From assembly GCF_026242055.1 (NCBI RefSeq), contig NZ_JAPJDL010000019.1, positions 124,001 through 188,000 on the forward strand: a stretch of 64,000 bases of DNA, in the 5' to 3' direction. A model generated the notes under the pieces. The model was not told the DNA's origin and did not search any database. It saw only the letters and a list, made by a program, of their open reading frames with translations. Below are positions 1 through 7,532 of this stretch, one piece after another (positions within the stretch are counted from its first letter, which is position 1; each line of letters starts with the position of its first letter). Position numbers and translations under genes: made by a program. This DNA comes from Lentzea sp. NEAU-D7 (GTDB taxonomy: Bacteria > Actinomycetota > Actinomycetes > Mycobacteriales > Pseudonocardiaceae).

Positions 1-22
1 CCTCAAGGCCTGAAGGCCGGGC

Positions 23-57
23 TGAGGCTGCTCCGATCTCCCGCCGGAGCAGCCTCA
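23..57. terminator. Perfect 13-bp inverted repeat, likely terminator of a gene outside the window
   Basis: The arms at 23-35 and 45-57 are exact reverse complements with a 9-nt loop. No gene starts inside it, and the NB-ARC gene begins about 90 nt downstream. The simplest reading is a terminator of a gene to the left of the window. There is no clear U-tract. Confidence 0.55.
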
Positions 58-143
58 CCCGGCGGTGCTTGCAAGGCGCACGTCAGGAGGCCTGACCCGT
101 TCGGCCGCTGGATCGCCGGCTTGTCCGGAGTGAAGGTGGTCGG

Positions 144-2135
144 GTGGAGAACACACCCTCCAGGGCAGTGGTGCGGGCCAGTTGGCAGGGCGGCCTGCCA
201 CCGGTGTCGCCGGACGGTGCGGTGCCCCGTCAACTGCCGGCGGTGGTCGCGACCTTCAGCGGGCGGCGCGAGGAGCTGTCGCAGCTCGATTCGGCACTGA
301 GCTCGGGTGCCGTCGTCATCTCGGCGGTCAACGGCACGGCGGGGGTCGGCAAGACCGCCTTGGCGCTGCACTGGGCGCACCGGGCGGCCGACCGGTTCCC
401 GGACGGTCAGTTGTACGTGAACATGCGCGGGTTCGATCCGGACCGCGAACCGATGACGGTCGCCGAGGCGGTCCGGGGCTTTCTCGACGCGCTCGGGGTG
501 CCGAGTGACGCCATCCCGGTCAGCCTGGACGCCCAGACGGCCCTGTTCCGCAGCAAGATCGCGGGACGTCGGGTCCTGCTCGTGCTCGACAACGTCAACA
601 ACGCCGCGCAGGTCCGGCCTCTGCTGCCGGGGGACTCCTCCTGCTTCGTCCTGATCACCAGTCGGAACAGCCTCGCGGGACTGGTCGCCGAGCACGGCGC
701 GCGACCGTTGCGCCTGGATCTGCTCTCCGACGACGAAGCCGCCGCGCTGCTCCGTGACCGGCTGGGTGACGTGGACACCGACGCGCTGGTCGAGCTGTGT
801 TCCGGCCTGCCGCTCGCGCTGAGCATCGTGGCCGCCCGTGTCGCGCTGGAGCCGAACACGTCGATCGCGGAGTTGCGCGCGGAACGACTCGAAGCGCTCG
901 ATCTCGGTGAGGAGCACGTCAACGTCCGGTCGGTCTTCTCGTGGTCGTTGCGGGCGTTGAGCGAGCCCGCGGCGAGGCTGTTCCGGCTGCTCGGACTGCA
1001 CCCCGGTCCGGACATCGACGCCCACGCCGCGGCCGCCCTCGCCGGTCGTGGCGACTGCAGGAAGCTGTTGCGTGAGCTGGTGAGCGCCTCGCTGCTGGAG
1101 GAGTACCTGCCCGGGCGGTTCCGCTTCCACGATCTGTTGCGGCTGTTCGCCCAGGAGCTGGCGGGTTCCGATGACGAGGCCCGGCACCGGATGCTCGGCT
1201 TCTACCTGCACACGGCATGGGCAGCGGACCGAGCGCTGGTGACGCAACGGATAGGTGTCGACCTGCCGCCGCTACGCCCCTCCGTCGTGCCGTTGAGGTT
1301 CACCGGCCCGTCCGATGCACGCGAGTGGTTCGTAGCCGAGCACGCCGTGTTGAAGGGTCTGGTCGGGCACGCTGCGGCGGCCGGATTCGACCGGTACGCG
1401 TGGCAACTGGCGCTGACGATGCGCAGTTACCTGGACACGCAGGGACATTGGCGCGACTTCGCGTCGGTGTACCGGACAGCGGTGGGGCCGGTGAACCGGC
1501 ACGCCGACCTGGTCGCTCGCGTTCGTGTCCACAGAGGACTTGGTCGCGCGCTTTCCCGCCTGTCGCAGTGGGAGGAGGCGGAGTACGTGCTGCGGTTGGC
1601 GCTCGGCCTCGCCGAGGAATCCGGTGACCGCACACAGCAAGCGCACTGCCACGAGGCGTTGTCCGCGTTGTGCTCGGCTCAGGGCAAACACAAACGCGCG
1701 TTGCAGCATGCGAACGGATCGCAGAAGTGGCATCCCCGGCACGACGACGCCTGGCTGGCGTCAGCCTGGGTGCTGAAGCCCCGTTGCTACGCGGCGCTGA
1801 ACCTGTTCGACGAGGCGCTGGTCGCCGTCGCCACCGGGTTGAAGCTGCATCGCGGTCTCGCGACACCCGACGAGACGGGCGAGGCCGAGGCGTTGAACTG
1901 CGCGGCCCACATCTACCTCCGCAAGAGCGAGTTCGGCCTGTCTCTGGAAAGCGCGACGAGCGCGCTCACGCTGCACCGGTACCTCTGCAACAGGCCGGGA
2001 ATCGTCGAGGCGTTGTTCCACATCGGTGATGCGTGCGAGAAGCTCGGCCGGCACGACGACGCGCGCCTCGCGCGGGAAGAAGCGGCAGCGATCCAGGCGG
2101 ACCTCACCGGCATCAGCCCAGAAGTGTGTAGTTGA
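144..2135 (+). CDS. NB-ARC ATPase with C-terminal TPR-like repeats (STAND family)
   Basis: The protein has 663 residues. A Walker A motif GTAGVGKT lies at 64-71 and a Walker B LLVLDN at 145-150. They are followed by a sensor-like ITSRN segment and a GLPLAL motif near 219, so the NB-ARC order is complete. Residues from about 420 to 650 are helical and resemble TPR units. Proteins of this type are usually SARP/AfsR relatives or STAND signalling ATPases. Here the roughly 40 N-terminal residues are too short for a SARP winged-helix/BTAD region, so no DNA-binding or effector domain is visible. The start is GTG 144. The 3' end overlaps the convergent RES gene by 23 nt. The target is unknown. Confidence 0.85.
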   Translation: MENTPSRAVVRASWQGGLPPVSPDGAVPRQLPAVVATFSGRREELSQLDSALSSGAVVISAVNGTAGVGKTALALHWAHRAADRFPDGQLYVNMRGFDPDREPMTVAEAVRGFLDALGVPSDAIPVSLDAQTALFRSKIAGRRVLLVLDNVNNAAQVRPLLPGDSSCFVLITSRNSLAGLVAEHGARPLRLDLLSDDEAAALLRDRLGDVDTDALVELCSGLPLALSIVAARVALEPNTSIAELRAERLEALDLGEEHVNVRSVFSWSLRALSEPAARLFRLLGLHPGPDIDAHAAAALAGRGDCRKLLRELVSASLLEEYLPGRFRFHDLLRLFAQELAGSDDEARHRMLGFYLHTAWAADRALVTQRIGVDLPPLRPSVVPLRFTGPSDAREWFVAEHAVLKGLVGHAAAAGFDRYAWQLALTMRSYLDTQGHWRDFASVYRTAVGPVNRHADLVARVRVHRGLGRALSRLSQWEEAEYVLRLALGLAEESGDRTQQAHCHEALSALCSAQGKHKRALQHANGSQKWHPRHDDAWLASAWVLKPRCYAALNLFDEALVAVATGLKLHRGLATPDETGEAEALNCAAHIYLRKSEFGLSLESATSALTLHRYLCNRPGIVEALFHIGDACEKLGRHDDARLAREEAAAIQADLTGISPEVCS

Positions 2136-2769
2136 GTTCCTCGCACACGCGCGCCAACGGCAGATCCAGACCCGGATGGTCCAAAGGCAGCAGCACGTCC
2201 GGCGCCGCGGGCAGCCCGGAAGCGCCGGGCGGGTCCCACAGGCAGATCGCCGGGTCGCCGGAGTCCATCGACGACCGGTACCAGAGCCCGTCCAGCTCCG
2301 GGTAGGCCGCCCGGATTGCCCGCGACCACGCCTGCGTCACCAGCTTCGGCCCGGTCGAGATCTCCTGCGAGGCCCCGACGCGCGTGGGCCACAGCCCGCC
2401 CAGGTCCAGCAGCCTCAAGGTGCGTCGCGGGCGGAGCACCACCAGGAACGGCGAGCGGGTGCGGCGGTCCACGATCGACGTGGCCTGGAAGACCTCGGCG
2501 ATCGAGGTGCGGACGGACAGGCCGAAGTAGAGGACGCCGTTCTCGTGGTCCTGGACCGGGCTGCCGTCGTCCGCCGGTTGTTGCGCGTCGAAGCGTGCGT
2601 GGGGGAGTGGGCCCGTGTAGCGGAACGTGTTCCAGCGCTGGGGGTGGGAGCCCTTCGCGGTGAAGACGCGGACCAGGCGGGTCGCCCGATGCACCGCCAC
2701 CACGTCCTCGGTGCGGCGCAGGTGCGCTTGGAGCACGGCAGGGGCAGGCGGCTGCGGAAGCCGTGACAT
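2113..2769 (-). CDS. RES-domain protein, probable NAD+-degrading toxin of a type II toxin-antitoxin pair
   Basis: The 218 residues carry the RES-family pattern: an early Arg in VHRATR, a Glu in the segment GVLYFGLSVRTSIAEVF, and a late Ser in the WYRSSMDSGD segment. RES toxins of the MbcT type consume cellular NAD+. That activity is known for the family and not shown here. The gene lies 28 nt downstream of an HTH protein on the same strand, which is the usual antitoxin-toxin order. It converges with the NB-ARC gene, overlapping it by 23 nt. Confidence 0.82.
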   Translation of the reverse strand: MSRLPQPPAPAVLQAHLRRTEDVVAVHRATRLVRVFTAKGSHPQRWNTFRYTGPLPHARFDAQQPADDGSPVQDHENGVLYFGLSVRTSIAEVFQATSIVDRRTRSPFLVVLRPRRTLRLLDLGGLWPTRVGASQEISTGPKLVTQAWSRAIRAAYPELDGLWYRSSMDSGDPAICLWDPPGASGLPAAPDVLLPLDHPGLDLPLARVCEELNYTLLG

Positions 2770-2797
2770 TCGGGTCCTGTCGGGTGTTCGGGAACGC

Positions 2798-3382
2798 TCA
2801 GGCAGGTGTGCCGAGCGTGGAGGCCAGGGTGGCGACGCGACGCGGGTCCCCTCCGGCGAGGAGCCAGTCGCGCGGGGTCGCGGGCTTGCCGTCGACGGGC
2901 AGGTCCTCCTGGAGGGTGGTCATGAACGCGGCGACGACGAGTGCCGGTTGGTCGGACGGGATGTCCGCCAGGACGGTTTCGAGGCCCGGCAGCACGCCGG
3001 TGCCCGCGAACTGCCACGCGGGCAGGCGCCAGCTGCCCCTGTCCTTCCAGCCCACTAGCCTGCCGACGCCGAGGCGGTGCCGGATGCGGCTGGTGTCGAC
3101 CTGGAGCTGGCGCGCGGCCTCGTTCACCGTCAGCGCCGAGTCGCGGAGCACCGCGTGGGCGACGACCGTGCGGGTGCGCGGCTTGGCGTCCGAAGGGCCC
3201 GCCGGTGAGAGGTCCAGGCCCACGTCGGTCAGCGCCGCCTGCTGGTCGGGCGTGAAGTAGGTGGCCGGTTCCGGGTGCGGCGGGGCCAGCCTCCGTGCCG
3301 CGTCGGCCACGAGGGCCAGGAACTCGTCGGGGCTCACCTGCAGGCCGGCCTTGGCCAGCACCGTCTCCAAGGCTGGACTCAT
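2798..3382 (-). CDS. Probable antitoxin of the RES toxin, HTH domain plus toxin-binding-like C-terminus
   Basis: With the ATG at 3382 the protein has 194 residues. The middle part (VNEAARQLQVDTSRIRHRLG) reads as a helix-turn-helix. The last 25 residues, with DWLLAGGDPRRVATLA, resemble the toxin-binding tail of Xre/MbcA (DUF2384) antitoxins. A TATTCT -10 element sits exactly 6 nt before ATG 3382, which suggests a leaderless transcript. A GTG at 3388 is an alternative start. It is followed after 28 nt by the RES gene. An inverted repeat over the promoter fits autoregulation. Confidence 0.7.
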   Translation of the reverse strand: MSPALETVLAKAGLQVSPDEFLALVADAARRLAPPHPEPATYFTPDQQAALTDVGLDLSPAGPSDAKPRTRTVVAHAVLRDSALTVNEAARQLQVDTSRIRHRLGVGRLVGWKDRGSWRLPAWQFAGTGVLPGLETVLADIPSDQPALVVAAFMTTLQEDLPVDGKPATPRDWLLAGGDPRRVATLASTLGTPA

Positions 3383-3418
3383 GCGCACAGAATAGCTCGT
3401 GCGTGCGCATCTGTGCGC
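3383..3418 (-). promoter_or_regulatory. Promoter/operator of the RES toxin-antitoxin operon
   Basis: GCGCACAGA at 3383-3391 and its exact reverse complement TCTGTGCGC at 3410-3418 flank the -10 element TATTCT (complement of 3389-3394). The -10 lies 6 nt from the ATG at 3382. The layout fits a self-repressed leaderless promoter. No good -35 is visible. Confidence 0.5.
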
Positions 3419-3538
3419 CCTACGAACGGTTTAAGCAGGAACGATCGACGTTGTGCGCTCACGCGACGACGCTACGTGAGAATTCCCGGTCCGGACCGGT
3501 GACGTGGGCCTCATGTGGCACATCGATACCATTCCCCG

Positions 3539-4708
3539 ATGCAGCTCGACCGCACCGCCAAGCGGGTCGTGGTGGCGTGGTCCGCCGTCATGGTCGCCAC
3601 AGTCACCTACGTCATGCTCCGCCCGCCGGGGTGGTCGCTCGACCTGCGCGTCTACCGCAACGGCGGCGCGGCGTTCCTCCAGGACATCCCCCTCTACGTC
3701 GAAGGCTTCGCCAAGCCGCTCGGCGGGCCCGACCTGCCGTTCACGTACCCGCCGATCGCCGCGGTGCTGTTCAGCCTGCTGGCGCTCGTGCCGCTCGGTG
3801 TCGCGATCTTCGCGGTGGCGGTGGCGAACCTCGCGATGCTCACGGGCCTGTGCCTGATCGCGGCGGGACGGGTGGTCGGCTGGGGCCCGGACGCGGTGAA
3901 GTGGGGCCTGGGTGCGGCGGCGGTGTCGTCGATCTTCGACCCGCTGCGCGAGACGCTGTGGTTCGGGCAGATCAACCTGCTGCTGGGCCTGCTGGTGATG
4001 GCCGACTGCCTGCTCGAACGCACCCGCTGGTGGCCTCGGGGCGCGCTGATCGGGCTGGCCGCCGCGATCAAGCTGACGCCGGCGTTCTTCGCGTTGTTCT
4101 TCGTGGCACGCCGGCAGTGGAAGCCCGTGTTCGTGTCCATCGGGTCGTTTTTCTTCTTCGTGCTGGTGGGGTTCCTCGTGTCGTTCGGCGACGCGAAGGA
4201 GTACTGGACGCACGCGCTGCTCGATCCGAGCCGCGTCGGCCGCCTCACTTACGCGTCGAACCAGGCCATCCGCGGCACGCTCGCCCGCTTCGGCCTGGAG
4301 AACGGTGCCCAGGTCGGCGTGTGGCTCGTGCTGGCGCTGCTGGTCGTCGGCGCGGTGTGGTGGCTGGCCTCGCAGTTGGGGGAGATCGAGGCGTTCTTCG
4401 TCGTGGCGATCGGCGGCTTGCTGATCTCACCCGTGTCGTGGGGCCACCACTGGGTGTGGATCGCGCCCGCGCTCGTGCTGCTGTCCCGGCCCGCGCTGCG
4501 CCGCCACTGGGCGTCGTGGGCGATCGTGGCGGTGTTCGCCGTCGGGCCGCACTGGCTGTTCCCGCGCGACAACGACGTCGAGCGGGACTGGGCGTGGTGG
4601 CAGCAGGTGATCGGCAACCTCTACGTGTTCGTCGGGGTCGCCGTGCTGGTCACGCTCGCGGTGCGCGTGGTGCGAGACCGCCGTCGAGCTGCTTCAACCG
4701 CAGGCTGA
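3539..4708 (+). CDS. GT87-type (DUF2029) integral membrane glycosyltransferase
   Basis: This 389-residue polytopic membrane protein has about ten hydrophobic segments. It carries the GT87 signatures DLRVYRNGG near residue 35 and FTYPP near 70, and the family's usual GQINLLLGLL segment. Members use polyprenyl-phosphate-mannose on the outer membrane face to build lipid glycans such as PIMs or arabinomannan. The exact acceptor cannot be told from sequence. ATG 3539 is preferred, and GTG 3515 would add eight polar residues. The 3' end overlaps the convergent HdeD-like gene by 59 nt. Confidence 0.8.
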   Translation: MQLDRTAKRVVVAWSAVMVATVTYVMLRPPGWSLDLRVYRNGGAAFLQDIPLYVEGFAKPLGGPDLPFTYPPIAAVLFSLLALVPLGVAIFAVAVANLAMLTGLCLIAAGRVVGWGPDAVKWGLGAAAVSSIFDPLRETLWFGQINLLLGLLVMADCLLERTRWWPRGALIGLAAAIKLTPAFFALFFVARRQWKPVFVSIGSFFFFVLVGFLVSFGDAKEYWTHALLDPSRVGRLTYASNQAIRGTLARFGLENGAQVGVWLVLALLVVGAVWWLASQLGEIEAFFVVAIGGLLISPVSWGHHWVWIAPALVLLSRPALRRHWASWAIVAVFAVGPHWLFPRDNDVERDWAWWQQVIGNLYVFVGVAVLVTLAVRVVRDRRRAASTAG

Positions 4709-5195
4709 ACAGCACCAGCACCACACCCCACAGGATCGCGAACACGCCGATCGTGATCACGAACGCCAGCGCGCCCGCGGCCGGGTTCACGAGCAGGATG
4801 ACGCCGAGCAGCACCGTCAGCGCGCCGGTGACGACGTAGAACCACTCGTTCGTCATCACCTTGCGCAGGCGGACGGCGTCGACGATCTGCAGCACGCCGG
4901 CGACGAGCGCCCACACCGCGATGAGGAGCAGCAGCGCCGTCGCGGTGATGCCCGGCCAGAACAACGCGACCAAGCCCGTGACCAGGCCGAGCACGCCGAT
5001 GAGACCGAGCGCCCAGCGCGCGGGCCACTCCTCGTGGGTCAGCGTCAGGTAGAGCATCATCGCGCCGTCGAAGAGCGTGTAGGCGCCCCACAGGATGATC
5101 AGAGCCAGCAGGGTGAGGCCGGGCCAGACGAGGGCGGCCAGCCCGAACAGGACGGCGAACACCCCGCGCACCGTGAAGAGCCACCAGCGTTGCAT
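4650..5195 (-). CDS. HdeD-like (DUF308) membrane protein
   Basis: The 181 residues form six hydrophobic segments arranged as three repeated hairpins, typical of DUF308/HdeD. The first segment begins WWLFTVRGVFAVLFGLAAL, the family's classic opening. E. coli HdeD is linked to acid resistance, but the actinobacterial members have no proven role. The gene overlaps the 3' end of the GT87 gene, so the two are likely independent units. Confidence 0.8.
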   Translation of the reverse strand: MQRWWLFTVRGVFAVLFGLAALVWPGLTLLALIILWGAYTLFDGAMMLYLTLTHEEWPARWALGLIGVLGLVTGLVALFWPGITATALLLLIAVWALVAGVLQIVDAVRLRKVMTNEWFYVVTGALTVLLGVILLVNPAAGALAFVITIGVFAILWGVVLVLFSLRLKQLDGGLAPRAPRA

Positions 5196-5438
5196 GGTCT
5201 GGGATCGTCTCGGCTGTCGCCGGTGTCTGCAACCTGAGACCGGCCGAGTTCCCGACCGTGAAGGCGCTGAAGTCCTCAGTGGAGGGACGGGAGGGCTCGC
5301 TTCACCGGATCCGCCTGCGTTTCGTGGGCGAGGACCCGCGCGTCGAGCTGCGTTCGTCGTCCGATGTGGACGGATTGGAGCTGAGGGCGGACGTCCGCAA
5401 GCCCAAGGCCGAGGGGCTCACCGAGTCGCTCGAAGTGG
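5196..5438. other. Intergenic stretch with a coding-like but stop-less plus-strand ORF
   Basis: A GTG at 5258 opens a frame with GC-rich third positions up to the hairpin at 5439. The frame has no stop there and runs on antisense into the next gene. The first 60 codons (MKALKSSVEGREG...) have a protein-like composition but match nothing I know. It could be a decayed gene end or chance. Confidence 0.3.
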
Positions 5439-5472
5439 GGTATCGCCTCTCCCCGCGGGGAGAGGCGATACC
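5439..5472. terminator. 34-nt perfect palindrome, terminator
   Basis: The sequence is a complete palindrome with arms of up to 16 bp (GGTATCGCCTCTCCCC and its complement). It starts 13 nt past the stop of the minus-strand gene ending at 5486. No long U-tract follows, as is common in actinobacteria. Confidence 0.75.
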
Positions 5473-5485
5473 TGCGGACCCTCGG

Positions 5486-6388
5486 CTAGTTCTGGCCCGT
5501 GATGATCGAGACCGCGCGGTCCTGCGTCTGCTCGTTCACCTCGGCGACCTGGAAGCCGCGCGCCACCACGTGCGCCACCAGCTCCGGCTCCGGCGGCAGC
5601 CCGTACTTGCGCAGGTAGTGCGGCACGGCGCCGGCCCAGATCCACGTGCCGTCGGTGCGGAAGTTGAGCGGCACGTCCTGCTCACCGCTCTGCGAGAACT
5701 CGTCGAGGTCGTAGCTGCGCGCGGCCAGCACGACCGGCGCCGACTCGAGGTAGTTCAGCAGACCGTCGAGCAGCTGCGGGTCGACCGGCTGGCGGTTCAC
5801 GACGATGCGACCGTCGTCGTTCTTGCCGTCGTACACGCGTGCCGTGCGCAGCTCTCCCGGTCCGGCCTGCGGCTGGGCCGCCGGGACCTGGTACTCCTGC
5901 TGCTGAGGCTGCGGCGGCTGCTGGGGTTCCGGCTCGGGTGCCGGCAGCGGCGGCAGGCCGATGCGCTGGCGCCACCAGTCCGGGATCTGCCGGTCCGGCC
6001 TCGGGAACGTCTGCAGCTCGTCGCGGAAGCCGATCGGCGGCGGCGCGTTGCGCCAGCGCGGCTCGTCCTCGGCGTTGAAGTCCACCGTGAACGCCGCCGG
6101 CGCCTCGATCTCGTACGTCGCGCTCAGCCACGTGCCGCGCTCGGGGTGGTACATGCCCCCGCGCAGGTGCCCGAACATCTGCACGACGTCCATCGGCGGC
6201 CGCACCGGTCGCAGCTGGCCATCGGGCCCGGCGAACGCCAGGTCGACCTCGATGTGCCTGCCCGCGGCGCGGTACTCGGCCCGGATGCGCTGCCAGCCCT
6301 GCGGTACGGCCGGCAGCATGGCACGGCCGATCTGCCGCACCAGCTGCTGCTGGTCCTGCTCGCTCAGCGGTGTAGCCGGCTGGCTCAT
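5486..6388 (-). CDS. Probable YezG-like immunity protein with extra C-terminal domain
   Basis: The 300 residues split in two. Residues 1-130 (IGRAMLPAVPQGWQRI, then WLSATYEI and FNAEDEPRW) resemble the YezG/DUF600 immunity fold. A Pro/Gln-rich hinge lies at about 140-175. Residues 185-300 form an unassigned domain with GTWIWAGAVPHYL. The gene is last in the toxin island, 262 nt after the Imm49 gene, and ends at a strong terminator. A purine-rich GGGGAGAGGGG precedes ATG 6388. As a second presumed immunity gene it may protect against another toxin tip. The YezG link is by resemblance and moderate only. Confidence 0.55.
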   Translation of the reverse strand: MSQPATPLSEQDQQQLVRQIGRAMLPAVPQGWQRIRAEYRAAGRHIEVDLAFAGPDGQLRPVRPPMDVVQMFGHLRGGMYHPERGTWLSATYEIEAPAAFTVDFNAEDEPRWRNAPPPIGFRDELQTFPRPDRQIPDWWRQRIGLPPLPAPEPEPQQPPQPQQQEYQVPAAQPQAGPGELRTARVYDGKNDDGRIVVNRQPVDPQLLDGLLNYLESAPVVLAARSYDLDEFSQSGEQDVPLNFRTDGTWIWAGAVPHYLRKYGLPPEPELVAHVVARGFQVAEVNEQTQDRAVSIITGQN

Positions 6389-6650
6389 GTGGTTCTCGCC
6401 CCTCTCCCCGTGAAAGCCCGCTGATCTTATCGGGCCACCGTGACGCGCGCGGGCCGGTCGGACACCCCGCGTCGTTCACCACACTCTGAGTGGGCGTCCG
6501 GCCCGGTGGTTCCAGTCGACGTCCCACTTCATCCGGCCCCGGCGACTCGTCGAAGCCGGTGCTCACAGCGGCGATGAACGCACAGCCGTCAAGGGGACGG
6601 GTGCGTGCGCGTGCGGCGATCGCCGGGAACGAGACGAGCCGGCCGGCGCC

Positions 6651-7511
6651 TCAGAGTTCCTTCTCGCCGACCCAGGTCCCGTCGAGGAGGTTCCGGGGGA
6701 GGTAGTCGGACTCGACGGTGATCTCGACGCCGGCGTCCTTCGCGAGGCAGGCGACGGCGAGCACCCGCCAGGCGACGAACCCCTCGGGGTCGTTCGTGCG
6801 TTCCGAGGTCTCGGTCCAGTAGCTGCTGTGGAGCTCGAGGGCCTTGGCGAGCGAGTCGTTGAACCTCGCGTCCTCGCGCTGGGTGAGCAGGTAGAAGAGC
6901 TCCATGGGCGGGTAGAGGAGCTTCGCGACCATCTCCGCGCCCGCGATGGTGTCGGCCTCCGGGTCGGCACCCTGCATCGCGCGCAGCAGCGTGTCGATCA
7001 GACCCTCTTCGGCGCGCCAGTAGAGCTGGAGGGTCTTGATCCAGTCGTACTGGAACTCGTCGGCCTGGCCGCCGGAGGCGCGCAGCACGTCGACGGGGAA
7101 CCCGGCGAGGAGATCGATGCGCGGCCGGTCGCGGCAGATCATGGCCAGCGCCATCGCGGTGGTCCACTCGCCGGCGTTGGCCGAGGACTTGGGGCCGGTC
7201 GCGGGGAGGGTGATGTCGGTGTCCCCGATCCGGAAGGTCACCTCGCCCTCGGTCTGCCCGGTCAGCGCGAAGATCGCGCCGCCTGCCTGCATGGACAGCG
7301 CCACGGCGTTCCACGTCGTGGCGCCGGCGGCGAGAGGATCACCCGCGGTGCGGCAGGCCGCTTCGTTCTTGGAGTCGCGGTGCAGGAACGAGAAGACGAC
7401 GTGCGGGTTGCGGTCGATCCCCACCAGGCGGTCGTCGAGGGGATCCGCGTAGTACTCCGCCTGCGCTTCTGCCTTCGCGACATCGATCTGATGCCGGGCG
7501 ATGGTGACCAC
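6651..7511 (-). CDS. Imm49-family immunity protein
   Basis: The 286 residues match the Imm49 layout seen in Streptomyces. There is an early ATTWNAVALSMQAGGAIFAL stretch, then ICRDRPRIDLLAGFPVDVLR, then YPPMELFYLL, then the terminal VESDYLPRNLL and a final W. Imm49 proteins neutralise nuclease-type polymorphic toxins by binding them. This one starts 21 nt after the stop of the large toxin gene on the same strand, so it is very likely the cognate immunity factor. The start is a GTG at 7511. Confidence 0.85.
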   Translation of the reverse strand: MVTIARHQIDVAKAEAQAEYYADPLDDRLVGIDRNPHVVFSFLHRDSKNEAACRTAGDPLAAGATTWNAVALSMQAGGAIFALTGQTEGEVTFRIGDTDITLPATGPKSSANAGEWTTAMALAMICRDRPRIDLLAGFPVDVLRASGGQADEFQYDWIKTLQLYWRAEEGLIDTLLRAMQGADPEADTIAGAEMVAKLLYPPMELFYLLTQREDARFNDSLAKALELHSSYWTETSERTNDPEGFVAWRVLAVACLAKDAGVEITVESDYLPRNLLDGTWVGEKEL

Positions 7512-7532
7512 GGGTCCGGACCGTCCTCTCGT

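Noticed and set aside
3..1247. Minus-strand frame over the window start
   Set aside because: Antisense to the NB-ARC gene, Arg/Gln-rich, no start context.
3486..3499. CCGGTCCGGACCGG palindrome before the GT87 gene
   Set aside because: Such palindromes are frequent by chance in DNA of this GC content, and no regulator gene is adjacent to it.
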